64,000 nucleotides of DNA from Elephas maximus indicus (lineage: Eukaryota; Chordata; Mammalia; Proboscidea; Elephantidae): contig NC_064846.1 in assembly GCF_024166365.1 (NCBI RefSeq), positions 31,269,866 to 31,333,865 on the forward strand, in the 5' to 3' direction. Below are positions 26,047 through 37,665 of this stretch, piece by piece. Within the stretch, counting starts at the first letter, position 1. Every line of letters starts with the position of its first letter. The notes beneath the pieces are model-generated. The model did not search any database, was not told the origin of the DNA, and saw only the letters and a list, made by a program, of their open reading frames with translations. A program made the position numbers and the translations under genes.

Positions 26047-26737
26047 ATGTGTAAAGTACCTGGTGGTAATTATCATTCTCCTCATCATCACCATTATTAC
26101 TATAAGAGAAGGCTTAATGGGGAAGGTGTGGCTTTTATCTGGGATTTGAAGAATTGAATAGGACTTAGATGAGGACAGTGAGACGTTTCTCTGTTATTTA
26201 TCACTTGACTGTGTGGCTAAGATTTGTACCAGGTCACCCTGTTCTGCCTTATCAAGTTAAATTATATTGCTCAATTCATACAACTGTCTCTTGTACTTTC
26301 ATTCCATTATGTTTTTAGAAGCTGACATCTGGTCCCCCACCTACCTGCCTTCTACATTTCAGCTATTTCCATGGATGCTCTTTGCTAGAGCTACACATCT
26401 GATACCACCAAGGAGGCACCATGTGTGTACTGGCATTTGTGGTATTTCCAGGATCTATGTTGCCTTCTGGGTGCTGAAGGCATCATCTGCCTCTAATCAA
26501 AAACAAAACATGTTCTGTATATGAAACGTAGGAAAGAGAGAGTTGTTGGGGGTGTAATTAGTCCACACTTTGAAATATACAGAAAAATGAAAACACATTT
26601 TGAGAGGATATAGTTATGAGGGTAAATTATTTTTAACTGTAATAATAATCATAACTCCTTAGGATAGTAATTAAAGAAATAAAAATACAATGGAAAATTA
26701 CGGTATTGCCTGGAATATTAAAAAGCCAAATTCAGTG
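26047..26737. other. No gene seen
   Basis: An 85-residue plus frame at 26267-26524 has no recognisable domain. Confidence 0.5.
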
Positions 26738-26739
26738 TA

Positions 26740-27100
26740 CAGGCAGTCCCTGGGCTATGAACATCTGACTTACTTACAACCCATAGTTATGAACCAACCA
26801 CTGTGAAGCCTATCATATTAAAAATTCCAGGTACATACAATGGTTCGTAATAACAAATGAGTGCTATTTTGCAATGCATATCAAAACATTATTATTATTA
26901 TTACTGTATTATTATGTTAAAGATGTTTTAGTGTATCTGGAAGTGATTCTTTAATGTTTTTTTGCTGTTTATATACTAAGACAAACATTTGACTAACTTA
27001 CATTAGATATGAACCACACGTAACTATTCCAATTTACATACAAATTAGACTTAAAGACAGATTTAGGAATGGAACTTATTCGTAATCTGGGGACTGCCTG
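26740..27100. mobile_element. Tigger/mariner-like MITE
   Basis: Left end CAGGCAGTCCCTGGGCTATGAA and the reverse complement of the right end CAGGCAGTCCCCAGATTACGAA are inverted repeats. TA precedes the left end (26738-26739); the right flank reads TC, presumably mutated. The interior is AT-rich and non-coding. Confidence 0.75.
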
Positions 27101-27332
27101 TCTTTATTTAGATATCACACACACAACCAGATATATAACAGATTTTCCTGCAAACAAAGACATTTTCCTACTTGGACCAGTTCAACTTGCCATGTGTTGA
27201 ATAAAAGTAAGTTGCCGCACTGTTTTGCTAGCTATATAAAAAAGCACCCAGGTGCAAAAGGAGCGGTTATCAATATTACCAGCACTAATTTACGACCTGG
27301 CTTTAATCATTGTTGCATATTAAGTGGAAAAA

Positions 27333-27489
27333 AAAAAAACCTGTTGCCTTTGAGTTGATTCCAACAAACAGCAGCCTTAAAGGGCAGAGTAGAACTGCCC
27401 TATAGGGTTTCTAAGGAGCGCCTGGTGGATCCAAACTGCTGACCTTCTGGTTAGTAGCCTTAGCTCTTAACCACTACACCACCAGAGTT
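27333..27489 (-). mobile_element. AfroSINE, short form
   Basis: A-rich tail, CCTGTTGCCTTTGAGTTGATTCC to CCACTACACCACCAGAG. Confidence 0.9.
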
Positions 27490-27624
27490 GAAGGTACAAG
27501 TAATTCCGTTTAAACAGAAACTAAGTTGTTTGCTGATAATCTTATCAGTAGGAAGTATTTTGCATATTCATATTATGAGCAATAATATTGGTGCTAATAA
27601 AAATTTCTGGAATTTTTATATGGT

Positions 27625-27885
27625 AGTAAGTAAAGGCTAACTTTTTTAGTGCTTATTTGCTAGACTTTGTGCACTCTTTGTGTGCATTATCTTATGTAGC
27701 CATCACGATAATCATGTGAATTAAGTAACAGTATTACCTCCATTTTTGAAATAAGTAAATTCAAAATTAAAGAAGCTAAATAACGTTTACAAGGAACCAC
27801 AGCTAATGTGTGGAGGAGTCAAAATTAATACCTTGTTTGATCTGAGTACAAAACCCGTGCTGCTAACCATTAGACTGAACTGCTT
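27625..27885 (-). repeat. MIR-type SINE relic
   Basis: Antisense MIR: TAGTGCTTATTTGCTAGAC, GTGCATTATCTTATGTAG, CCACAGCTAATGTGTGGAGGAG, ACCCGTGCTGCTAACC. Confidence 0.75.
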
Positions 27886-27920
27886 CCAATTACATATTTT
27901 CCCAGAACTCTAAGACCCAA

Positions 27921-28108
27921 GGAGTCCCTGTGGCACAGTTAAGCACTTGACTAGGTTGGCAGTTCAAACTCACCCAGAGGCTCCTCAGAAGATAGGCCTG
28001 GCAATCTGTTTCCAAAAGGTTGCAGCCTTGAAAATCCTATGGCGCAGTTCTCTGCACACATCGGGTTGCTATGAATCCTAATCAACTCGATAGCAAGTAA
28101 CAATAACA
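27921..28108 (+). mobile_element. AfroSINE, long form
   Basis: GGAGTCCCTGTGGCACAGTTAAGC to GGGTTGCTATGAATCCTAATCAACTCG with a CAATAACAA tail. Confidence 0.88.
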
Positions 28109-29004
28109 AATAAGACCCAAGCTAGTAAAATCAACACATAATAGACGTGATAATACATGTGCCAAAATCATACTAATATATATATATATATATCTTTCAG
28201 CCCAAAAGTAGGAAGTACAAAATTTGCCTATAACTTATTAGGTAGCTTAAACGTGTCTATAAAAGGAGACTACTGAAGAGGAGTGATCAATTTGAAAAAT
28301 AGGAAAGCAAGAATCAGAGAGCAGAAATTGAAACTGGCAATAAAAACCTGTCCAATGTACAGAATGCTTCAGCCAATGTATGGGGACATTCCTGTCCCTT
28401 AACCAGATCTATCCCAGTAGTGGAGACAGAGTTCTCAGGCCACAAGAGTTCCATGACAAAAATCCATTAAAATCATCCAACGAATTCCAGTTCTCATTAC
28501 ATGATTGCCTATAGTTTCCTGACAATAATTTGACTTCCAATGTAACTTAAAAGTATAGAGAGAACTCCCTGACCATTGATCTAAGTGTTGCAGTCTGCTT
28601 GACATTGATGCTTACCATTGTAAACAAATAAACCAAAACTCAGATTTTATACACTGGTATCTTTTGAATTAAGTTAGTATAAACTAGTCTCTGAGAAATT
28701 GATAACATTTGCGTACCTGAACAAATTGAACATCTGACCTACAAACCTGGGGAACATAGCCTAGAATAGGGTATCCACGCCAAGATATGTTCACCCTAGG
28801 TGACAACTGCGTGTCATTATTCATGCAGTCACAGTTCATCTACTTGACCTAATCTGATCAAAAATAATCATTATAATTTCATGGAGAAAATAATATACAT
28901 GGATGTATTTTGTAACATTTCTCATTGTGTAGAAACCCTTAAAATCGTTGAAGTTACAATTAGTAGCGTTTTTTGAAAAAAAAAAAAGCCATCTTGCTTT
29001 TCAC
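28109..29004. other. No gene; (TA)n at 28173-28192
   Basis: Unique-looking AT-rich DNA with a short TA microsatellite. Confidence 0.5.
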
Positions 29005-29250
29005 GTATTTGATTTTGTTTCTGCTGCCCTCTCTGCCCAGGATAAATTTCCAAACACTCTTAACCTGGGTGACTTCTACTCATCTTTTAATATTCATTTT
29101 AGGTGTCACTTTCTCCAGGAAGCATTTCCTAGCATCCCCACATTAGGTTTTTTCCCACTAGTCTATGAACTATTCTATCTGAAGAGTATCAGCAGCAGCT
29201 AGCACGGTGCCTGTTACATAATGCGTGTCTATTGAATGAATGAATCTCAA
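29005..29250 (+). repeat. L2 LINE 3' end relic
   Basis: ACTTCTACTCATCTTTTAA...GGTGTCACTTTCTCCAGGAAGCATTTCCT...GAATGAATGAATC follows the L2 3' consensus order. Confidence 0.75.
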
Positions 29251-29261
29251 AACTTTTAGGT

Positions 29262-29463
29262 TAGTTGTTCTTGTTAGTTGTCGTCGAGTTGATTCTGACT
29301 CATGGTGACCCCATGTGTACAGAGTAGAACTTCTCCATAGGGTTTTCACGGCTGTGACCATTCAAAAGCAGATTACCAGGTCTGTCTTCCAAGGCATCTC
29401 TGGGTGGGTTTGACCGGACAACTTCTGGCTAGTAGTAGAGGGCTTAACTGTGCAACCCAGGGA
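29262..29463 (-). mobile_element. AfroSINE, long form
   Basis: TTGTTAGTTGTCGTCGAGTTGATTC to GTAGAGGGCTTAACTGTGCAACCCAGGG. Confidence 0.88.
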
Positions 29464-29887
29464 AGTTTAGTTATTAAATATGGAGATTTGATGAGCAACT
29501 GTAAATTCACCTTATTCTGTCCCTTCAAAGTCTTGTCAGATTAAAGAAGACAACTCTTTATAGTCTTCTCTGACAGATCATGCTCCTCAATCATCTTGAT
29601 TGTTACCCAGGTTTAGAACTTGACTAGTTAAAACACATCTTCCAGCTACGGAGATAAGTCCATAGTTTTGTATGCACTGAAGAATCTTATACTTTTTTAT
29701 GTTTAATATTTGTGTGATGTTGCTCATTATTTTCTTGATCTTCTGGCCACAGCAGCATGCTAAGTTGATGTCTTTAGGACATTCATGAATTCAACAAATA
29801 TTTAGTAAGTGTCTATGTTATGTGCTAGGATCTGACTATAAGGCACAAAGAAAACGATAATGACTAAAATCAAGGTCCCTACTCTCA
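29464..29887. other. No gene seen
   Basis: No repeat or frame recognised. Confidence 0.4.
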
Positions 29888-30046
29888 TGTTGTTGTTGTT
29901 GTCAGGTGTCATCGAGTTGGTTCCAACTCATAGTGGCCCTATGTATAACAGAATGAAACACTGTCTGGTCTTGTGACATCCTCATAATCATTACTATGTT
30001 TGAGCCCATTGTTGCGGCCACTGTGTCAATCCATCTCATTGAGGGT

Positions 30047-30553
30047 TGTCTAGTGCTGCTATAACAAAAATACCACAAGTGGATGGCTTTAAGAAAAGAG
30101 AAATTTATTTTCTCACAGCCTAGGAGGCTGGAAGTCCAAATTCAGGGTGCCAGCTCCAGGGGAAGGCTTTCTCTCTCTGTCAGCTCTGCAGGAAGGTCCT
30201 TGTCATCAGTCTTCCCTTGGTCTGGGAGCATCTCAGTGCAGGAACCTCAGATCCAAAGGATGCCCTCTGCTCCCGGCACTGCTTTCTTGGTGGTATGAGG
30301 TCCCCCTGTCTGCTTGCTTCTCTCTTTTATATCTCAAAATAGATTGAGGTAAAACACATCCTAATCTTGTAGATTGAGTCCTGCCTCATTAGCATAACTG
30401 CCACTAGTCTCACCTCATTAACCTCACAGAGTTAGGATTTAGAACACATAGGAAAATCACATCAGATGACAAAATGGTGGACAATCACACAACACTATCA
30501 TGGCCTAGCCAAGTTAACACACATTTGGGGGGAACACAATTCAATCCATAACA
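30047..30553 (-). mobile_element. MaLR-type LTR inserted in the RTE copy
   Basis: Runs TGTCTAGTGCTGC to CAATCCATAACA (TG...CA ends). The minus strand carries a TATAAAAG-like box (GATATAAAAGAGAG) and GAGAAAATAAATTTC before the 3' end. The flanks AGGGT and AGAAT fit a decayed 5-bp duplication, as ERVL/MaLR elements make. It must be younger than the RTE copy. Confidence 0.85.
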
Positions 30554-30847
30554 AGAATCTTCCTCTTTTTCACTGACCCTCTACCTTACCAAGCAGGATG
30601 TCGTTCTCCAAGGACTGGTACCTCCTGATAACATGTCCAAAGAATGTGAGATGAAGTCTCGCTTCCAAGGAGCACTCTGGCTGTACTTCTTCCAGGGCAG
30701 ATTTGTTTGTTCTTCTGGTAGTCCATGGTATATTCAATATTCTTCACCAACACTAACTCAAAGGCATCAATTCTTCCTCTGTCTTCCTTATTCATTGTCC
30801 AGCTTTTGCACGCATATGAGGAGATTAAAAATATCATGGTTTGGGTC

Positions 30848-31024
30848 CCCCCCCGCAAAAAACCAAACCCTTTGCTGTTGAGTCAATTCTGATTCATAGT
30901 GACCCTATAGGACAGAGTAGAACTGCCCCATAGAGCCTCCACGGAGCGCCTGTTGGATTCGAACTGCCGACCTTTAGGTTAGAAGCTGTAGCACTTAACC
31001 ACTATGCCACCAGGGTTTCCATTA
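30848..31024 (-). mobile_element. AfroSINE inserted in the RTE copy
   Basis: Antisense short form from AACCCTTTGCTGTTGAGTC to GCCACCAGGGTTTCC. GTTTG(G/A)GTC lies on both sides (30839-30847 and 31025-31033). Confidence 0.92.
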
Positions 31025-31110
31025 GTTTGAGTCAAGCACACCTTATTCCTCAAAGTGACATCTTTGCTTTTTAACACTTTAAAGAGGTCTTTTGCAGGAA
31101 ATTTGCCCAA

Positions 31111-31650
31111 AGAAAAACTGTAACCGACGAGGTTAATCTGTTCCCCCTCCTGGATTTAACCGACAGGGTTAAACTGTTCCTCCTACTTCTATCCACCCCA
31201 GGCCTGTGAGTTCCTGATAAGGCATCCTGTGTAGGAGCTCAAGGCCACTTACTGCTCCTCCACTCAAGGCCACTTCACTGCCCCCTTCCATTCAGACATG
31301 CCTGATAAGCTGAAAAGCTGTACTTAGATGAACTTTGTACATCATACCCCCCAAAACACACCCCCTAACCACCATATTGCACCCCCCACTGCACCTCCAC
31401 ACATGTTAATCAGTTCCTGGAATTGCCCGCCTATTCTCAGAAACTTCATGAATTATGCGTAACTTCCCTATCCCAAACCTTGTAACTACCCTAGAATCCC
31501 CAACTTCAGAGAGCTTGATTTGAGACTTAGTCTCTGAGCGCCTTGCTTGAATGACTTGCAATAAAGCCTACTTTCTCTTTCTCAAAGGCCTGGTGTCTCT
31601 CAATTGACTTGAGGGGTCACACTGGCAGGACCCACCCTTACTGTGTTATA
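31111..31650 (+). mobile_element. ERV-type LTR (solo), inserted in the RTE copy
   Basis: Best end estimate is TGTAACCGACGAGG (31119) to GAGGGGTCACA (31621). Poly(A) signal AATAAAGCC at 31560, then a T/C-rich and GGTGTCTC region as in gamma-type (ERV1) U5. The U3 part begins with two short tandem duplications. No internal retroviral genes lie beside it. No clean target duplication was found, so the ends are uncertain. Confidence 0.7.
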
Positions 31651-32213
31651 GTACATACTTTGATTTCTTGTCTGCTGCTTCCACGTGCATTGATTGTGGA
31701 TCCAAGTAAAATGAAATCCTTGACAACTTCAGTTTTTTCCCCATTTATCATGATGTTGCTTACTGGGCCAGTTGTGAGGGTTTTTGTTTTCTTTATGCTG
31801 AGGTGTAATCCATACTGAAGGCTGTGGTCTTTGATCTTCATCAGTAAGTGCTTCAAGTCCTCTTCACTTGCAGCAAGCAAGATTGTATCATCTGCATAAT
31901 GCAGGTTGTTATGAGTCTTCCTCCAATCCTCATGCCCCGTTCTTCATATAGTCCAGCTTCTTGGATTATTTGCTCAGCATACAGATTGAATAAGTATGGT
32001 GAAGGGATGCAACCTTGACAAATACCTTTCCTGACTTTAAACCACACGCTGTCCCCTTGTTCTATTTGAAGGACTGCCTCTTTGTGTATGTACAGATTCC
32101 TCATGAGCACAATTAAGTGTCCTGAAATTCTCATCCTTCACAATGTTATCCTTAATTCGTTATGAGCCACACAGTCAAATGCCTTTGCATAGTCAATAAA
32201 ACATAGGTAAACA

Positions 32214-32697
32214 TCTTGTCTGTCAGTTTGTCATACTGTCGTGGCTTGCGTGTTGCTGTGATACTGGAAGCTATGCCACCGGTATTTCAAATAGGACCAC
32301 CTATTTCAGCAGGGTCACCCAATGTGGACAGGTTTCAGGGGAGCTTCCAGACTAAGAATAGGAAGAAGGACATGGCAGTCTACTTCTGAAAAAATTTACC
32401 AGTGAAAACCTTATGAATAGCAGCAGAATATTGCCTGTTATGGAAACCCTGGTGGCATAGTGGTTAAAAGCTAAGGCTACTAATCAAATGTCGGCAGTTT
32501 GAACCCACCAGGCGCTCCTTGGAAGCTCTATGGGGCAGTTCTGCTCTTTCGAATAGGGTTACTATAAGTTGGATTGACTCGATGGCAACGGGTTTGTTTT
32601 TGGTTTTATTGTCTGTTATAGTGAGGGAAGATGCGTCTCTCGGGGGAGAAGGCACTCAAAATACAACTGGGGAAGAACTGCCTTAATTGCCATATTA
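32214..32697 (+). pseudogene. RTE 5' end segment in inverted orientation, with nested AfroSINE
   Basis: CTTGTCTGTCAGTTTGTCATACTG...GTTGCTGTGATACTGGAAGC to GGGGAAGAACTGCCTT matches the untranslated 5' region of this RTE family as I remember it. It directly abuts the antisense RTE copy, so it is probably its inverted 5' part. Confidence 0.6.
32442..32607 (+). mobile_element. AfroSINE, short form, 12-bp target duplication
   Basis: GGAAACCCTGGTGGCATAGTGG to GGATTGACTCGATGGCAACGGGTTTG. ATTG(C/T)CTGTTAT flanks it at 32430-32441 and 32608-32619. Confidence 0.95.
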
Positions 32698-34094
32698 CCC
32701 ATTGTGGAAAACATTCCTGGTAACTGAATATTATTTTAGACATTTTGCTCTAGGCCATTTATCAGTGTTATTTTGCATTTATCATTTTTCCCATTTAAGT
32801 GGCTCTCAAATCTCAATATTTTTATTAGGCTTAGAATAATGATAATTTTATCCATTTTGTTATGCCCTTAGAATACTAGATCAATATTAAAATATAGCAG
32901 CATTTTAAGCAGCAGAATCATAGAACTAATTAGGGGCAGAAGCAAATGGAAACAAAATTTTTTAACTCAGTTCAATACTCCCTTCACCACCACACTACAC
33001 TGCCTCTCAGTGTGCATTCATCTAGACAATTATAAATGCTTATTGCAGAAGAATAAACAAATTGTTAGCGATTACCTATTCTAGAACATCTTTATTGTGC
33101 TGAATTTATAAACCTTGTGTACTCTAAGTAATATTTGAGGTAAATGTTAATTTAATTCTTGAATTATCAAATAGAATTAATGGCATTGTTATTCATTTCT
33201 CACCCATTTACCATAGCAGAACTGGATATGTCTAGTTTAACTATAAGCAGGGAAAACCCATTCTAAAATGTATTCATTTATGTTGACCTGAGTTTCTCAA
33301 AAATGACATCATTAGGGAAACTTCCAGTAACACATAGATTTTTCAATGTGGTGTGTGACCCAATATGACTCAACAGAAGTTTATGGAGTAATCATACGTT
33401 ATCTTTGCAATTATATTCTACTTTATATTGTTAATTTCCCACCCATACGTCTTGTCTTCCCAAATCAGATTGTCAGCTCCTAGATGGCAGAAACTATATG
33501 TTGAATCTCTTTGTTTCTTACCCACTACCTAGTAAGTTGTCCTTAAATGCATGTCATTTGATCGGTCACCCTCTCAGAGAAGCACAAGGCACAAATGGGC
33601 CTCATGGGGGCCTCTAATGGCCCGACCCCTTCCTAAAACTAGGTGAATGAAATAAATCAGAGGTCACACAAACTGACAACCCTCTAGCTAAATCTAGCCT
33701 TCTTATAATAGTTTGGTCATCAGGTGTTTCAAAGAAATAGTCTCAATAGTCCCATATTCACACCTCTCTCACATTTGTTAATATTTGTTATTTGCCTGTC
33801 AAAAAGAAACTATAATGTCATTCTCTTCATGAAAATCTCTAGAGATAAAGACTTTTAAATATGTAACTGGGCAAGTGAGTTTGCTTGGTAACCAGCTCAG
33901 ACTTCTCCATTTTTATCATTTTCTTTTTGGTTTTTTACTTCCTTGTAGTTAGAGACTAGGCAAACTCTTTCACATTATAAGCCTTATATTGGAAGACTGT
34001 GACCAAGTCACCCCTCAGTGGTACCTACTCTAGGAGAAATAATATTTTGAGCCTAAACTTTCTGACCTTCACATTTAAATTTCCAACCAGTTTC
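32698..34094. other. No gene; possible L2 end near 33430-33560
   Basis: CAGATTGTCAGCTCCTAGATGGCAG and CTACCTAGTAAGTTG near 33465-33540 resemble the L2 terminus. The rest is unassigned AT-rich DNA. Confidence 0.45.
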
Positions 34095-35030
34095 TGAACA
34101 TACCACCTAGGTGCGCTGGAGCTATCTCAAAGTCAACCTGTTTGAGTTTGAATGCATTATCTTTCCTCCATATTTCTCCAATCTAATTTTCCTCTTGTTT
34201 CCTACCTTTGTTGATTACACAGTTTTCTAAACAAGAAACCTAGAAGCCTTCCTTGACTTCTCCTGCATTTCTTTCAAATCAATTTCTTATTCTTTATTCC
34301 TGCAGCTGCTTCTTTATTTCAAGCCCTCAGCATCTTACAACTGGACTGTTGGAAGTTTCCTAACTAGCTTCCTGACCTCCAGTCTTATTCACATTCAGGT
34401 CTTCCTTCAGCTTACTGTCAAAAGGACTCTTCTAAAATGCAATTGAGATCATGTCACTTACACTTCTTAAAACTGCTCAGCAATCACTTATACTTCTTAA
34501 AACTGTTCAGCAATCACCACTGATGTCAGGCTAAATGAAATGCATGATCTTGTAGCATGGCCTGGGTGTTATGTTATTGTCGTTGTTAGGTGTCTTAGAG
34601 TCAGTTCCGACTCATAGAATGAAACACTGAGTGCCATAGAAGGCCTTTAACGATGATAGGCCCCTGGCCATCTCTCCAGGATCTTCTTCTGACCCTCTTT
34701 CAAGATATATACAACTACTTGCTGTTTTCCAGGTGCACGCTCTGTGTACTCTCATTGCTCAGTGCATGTACTCATGTCACTTGTTTTGCCTAGAATACTC
34801 TTCCCTTAAAGCATTTACAAGACTTAATTCAAATTGTGCCTCCTCTATGAATCCTTTGCTGATACCGATTCCTCCAAAGATTGGGTATGTCGCTCCTCTT
34901 AAGTACTTCCACAGCTCCAGGAGCTCAGTTCTGTTGTGTTTATCCCAGTATTGTAACTATTTACTTGTCTTCTTTTCCTTGAGACTGTGTATGAGCGTGG
35001 GTAGAGATTATTTTTGAATGAATGAATGGT
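34095..35030 (+). repeat. L2 LINE 3' relic, interrupted by a short RTE tail
   Basis: L2 order is kept: CCTTGACTTCTCC, CTGGACTGTTGGAAG...TTCCTAACTAGCTTCCTGACC, CTTCTAAAATGCAATTGAGATCATGTCACTTACA, TTTTGCCTAGAATACTCTTCCC, CCTCCTCTATGAATCCTTTGC, GAATGAATGAATGG. Confidence 0.85.
34573..34635 (-). repeat. Short RTE 3' tail inside L2
   Basis: TTATTGTCGTTGTTAGGTGTCTTAGAGTCAGTTCCGACTCATAG plus a little more. L2 resumes near GGCCCCTGGCCATCTCTCCAGG. Confidence 0.7.
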
Positions 35031-35195
35031 CTGAAGTTATTCTCTGAATGATTTCCAAGTTGTCCATATCTCTCTAAAAGTCCAAAAGAAATGGTTTATT
35101 TTTATAAAATCTTAGCTAATTCAGAAAATGGTGGAAAGATGACTTCTTCACTTTTGCATAACATAGATTCTGAGGTGTCTAGTGCTGTAAGAAAA

Positions 35196-35402
35196 TGTCC
35201 CTGGGTGGCACAAACGGTTTGTGCTTGGCTACTAACTGAAAGGTTAGTGGTTTGAACCTACCCAGTAGTGCCATGGAAGAAAGGCCTGGCAATCTGCTTC
35301 TGTAAAGATTACAGCCCCCCTCCAAGAGCCTATGGAGCTCAGTTCTACTCTGTAACACATGGGGTCACCATGAGTCAGAATCGACTCAACAGCAGTGGGT
35401 TT
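35196..35402 (+). mobile_element. AfroSINE, long form
   Basis: TCCCTGGGTGGCACAAACGG to ACACATGGGGTCACCATGAGTCAGAATCGACTC. Confidence 0.92.
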
Positions 35403-35419
35403 AGAGCTATAAGGGAACC

Positions 35420-35530
35420 ATAGAGATTGATGAGTCTCACTCCGATTTTACTGATAAGGAAACTAAGGCTTAAAGTGTATGTACTTGTCTGATGTGTAGG
35501 TAATAAGCAACAGAGCTGTAAATCAAACAA
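35420..35530 (-). repeat. MIR-type SINE relic
   Basis: CTCCGATTTTACTGATAAGGAAACTAAGGCTTAAAG is a diverged antisense MIR core. Confidence 0.55.
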
Positions 35531-35582
35531 ACTTCTTCTGTCTCTCCAGTACGTGTGTGTGTGTTTTCCTACTATGCTATAG

Positions 35583-36050
35583 GTTCTTAATACTTTTTGT
35601 GCCATAGGCTCCTCTGACAGTCTGGGGAAACCTATGAGCCTCTTCTCAAAGTAATACTTTTAAATAAATAAATACATAGGATGACAAAGGAAACCATATA
35701 AATTGAAATAAAATTATCAAAATATTTCAAAATTATGATATTGTAAAACACATGTTCATTAAAACATTAGGTAACAATATCTATTGGCAGATTTAATAAC
35801 TACTGTAATTTTGAAGTAGTGATGGATGCAAATGATATTTTGAGATAATATACAAGAACTATAATTTAGTTTCTATTAGAGACAAAGTCACAGGTACTGC
35901 TAAATCAATTGTGGTTTTTACCTACATTGATAATGGAAAAGAAAAAAAAAAGGAAATGCTAAATTTCCATAACAGGGCAAGCTAAATTTCCATAATAGGG
36001 ATCTTTTCCCATAAAAATTTATGGACTCCAGATGAACCTGTACATATGAT
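35583..36050. mobile_element. Ancient DNA transposon relic, family uncertain
   Basis: TTCTTAATACTTTTTGTGCCATAGGCTCCTCTGACAGTCTGG...AAACCTATGAGCC...TGAAGTAGTGATGGATGC...ACAAAGTCACAGGTACTGCTAAA...CATAAAAATTTATGGACTCC resembles a known eutherian MER-type element. I cannot name the family securely. Confidence 0.6.
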
Positions 36051-37134
36051 AAAATTGTATAGAACTAAACACACACACACATACTCAACACATACACTAA
36101 CACACAACACATACACATACAGAACCCACACATGAGAACAAGTAAAACTGGGGAAATCTGAATAAAATCAGTGGATTATATTGATGTCAATATTGTTGGT
36201 TATGACATTATACTATAATTTTGCAAGATATTATCATTGGGAGAAATTGGGAAAAGGGACAGAGCCTCTCTGTTTTATTTCTTACAATTGCTTGTGAATC
36301 TACAATTATTCTAATAGAAAATCCAAGAAAAAATTCACACTCCAAGCTAAGAATCTCTGCACTACCAAAATATTGTTGTAGCATTTCCCAAAGTATTCTT
36401 GAAGATGTGTTCCAAGGCTATTAAAGGCCCTGAGAAATGAACCAGAAAAAAACTAAAACAAAACAACGAAAATAACCTCTAACTCAGAATTGTCCAAGTG
36501 TATTTTCCCACAAAATCTTATATTGGTAGAATACTTAGTATCTCAAAGGGACTTGAATTTTATAGAACTTACTTTGAAGTGCTGCCTTGTTCATCAACGG
36601 ATCACATTAGCCCTTAAAAATCATTCAAGATAGCACTTGAATTAGTATATTTCAGCAACCTGTTGCCATAATTTGTTCATCATTGTTTTTGAGCAGCATG
36701 GTTTACTTTGGGGGTGGTGCCTATTTGGAAGGATAAGGCAACCAGGTGGAAGGGCTATGTGGGTGTACTGTAACACTTTTGCACTCGTTATTTTCCTTTG
36801 CAATTCAGTGAGCTGTACTGAATTCAAAATAAATCTGTCAACAACCAAAGTAAAAGAAAAATTAAAAACATTCTGAAGAAAAGAGGAATCAATTTAAAGG
36901 AAACTGGCAAAAAATAGATAAAAAAATTAAAATATGCTCACCATGAGATATGTACAGAACTGCCTTGAGAAACTTATGCACATAAACACATTTGAAGAAA
37001 TTGAGGTATACTCTTTTGCATATTCTTTGTGTAGGCACTTCTAGGTCAAGTTTTATTCAGCGTAACAGTCATTTTGAATCTTTCTTCCCCCAATCTTTCC
37101 ACCTTTGGAAAGATTGTAAGTTGCATTCAACCTG
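36051..37134. other. No gene; (CA)-rich microsatellite at 36068-36122
   Basis: Interrupted CACA/CATA repeat, otherwise unremarkable. Overlapping 67-68-residue frames near 36640-36880 show no domain. Confidence 0.5.
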
Positions 37135-37275
37135 ATGCAGTACAGTGTAGTGAAAAGAACGTTGGACTTGAAAATATGAAATGAGGGTTCCAATCTCAAC
37201 TATGCCATTCACTGTGTGACCTCAGGCAAATCATTTTGCCTCCTTCGACCTTCAGTTTCTTCATTTATAAATTGT
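37135..37275 (+). repeat. MIR-type SINE relic
   Basis: GTGTAGTGAAAAGAACGTTGGACTTG...GGGTTCCAATCTCAACTATGCC...CACTGTGTGACCTCAGGCAAATCA is sense MIR. Confidence 0.9.
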
Positions 37276-37394
37276 CACTGATTTGTTTCCTACTTCTATA
37301 CTTGAAAGAAAGTAAAGTTTAGACTAGCTGATCTCAAAGGAACATTTTAATTCTATAGAGCTTGGGCTACCAAGACATCAGTCATGCTCAAATT

Positions 37395-37665
37395 GAACGA
37401 TTAATTGCTAACATTTAGTGAGTGGTTACTGTGCAACAACTTTATGTGTTTTACAAGTACTATTTCTTTGGACCCTCACTAAAACCCTATGAGACAAACA
37501 TTACTATTATCCCTGTTTTATAGATGGAAAAAAAGAAAAAAAATCTGAGACATAGAGAGACCAAGTAACTTGTCCAGAGTCACGCAGCTAGTGAGTGAAA
37601 GTGCAGGAATTTGGACGTAGGCAGTCTGGCTCCAGATCCCCTGAGATTAACCACTAAGATGTGGA
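37395..37665 (-). repeat. MIR-type SINE relic
   Basis: GCTAACATTTAGTGAGTGGTTACTGTGC...CCTATGAGACAAACATTACTATTATCCCTGTTTTATAGATG...GTCACGCAGCTAGTGAG...GTCTGGCTCCAGATCC is antisense MIR, nearly full length. Confidence 0.9.

Larger units (their letters stand above)
29888..32213 (-). pseudogene. RTE (RTE1_LA-type) copy broken by nested insertions
   Basis: RTE sequence is present at about 29888-30046, 30554-30847, 31024-31110 and 31650-32213, in continuous element order from the 3' tail to the YLCFIDYAKAFD region. The gaps hold a MaLR LTR, an AfroSINE and an ERV-type LTR. Surviving minus frames show YELCL-like IEYTMDYQK and ILLGSTINARGSS segments and RQGCI-like CQGCIPSPYLFNLYAEQIIQEAGLYE. Non-functional. 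Confidence 0.9.

Noticed and set aside
28171..28192. CRISPR-like or other array from short repeats
   Set aside because: Simple TA dinucleotide run. No spaced direct repeats occur in this window, and the DNA is mammalian.
31111..31650. Complete provirus around the ERV-type LTR
   Set aside because: RTE sequence resumes directly after the LTR; no gag, pol or env reading frames and no second LTR are present.
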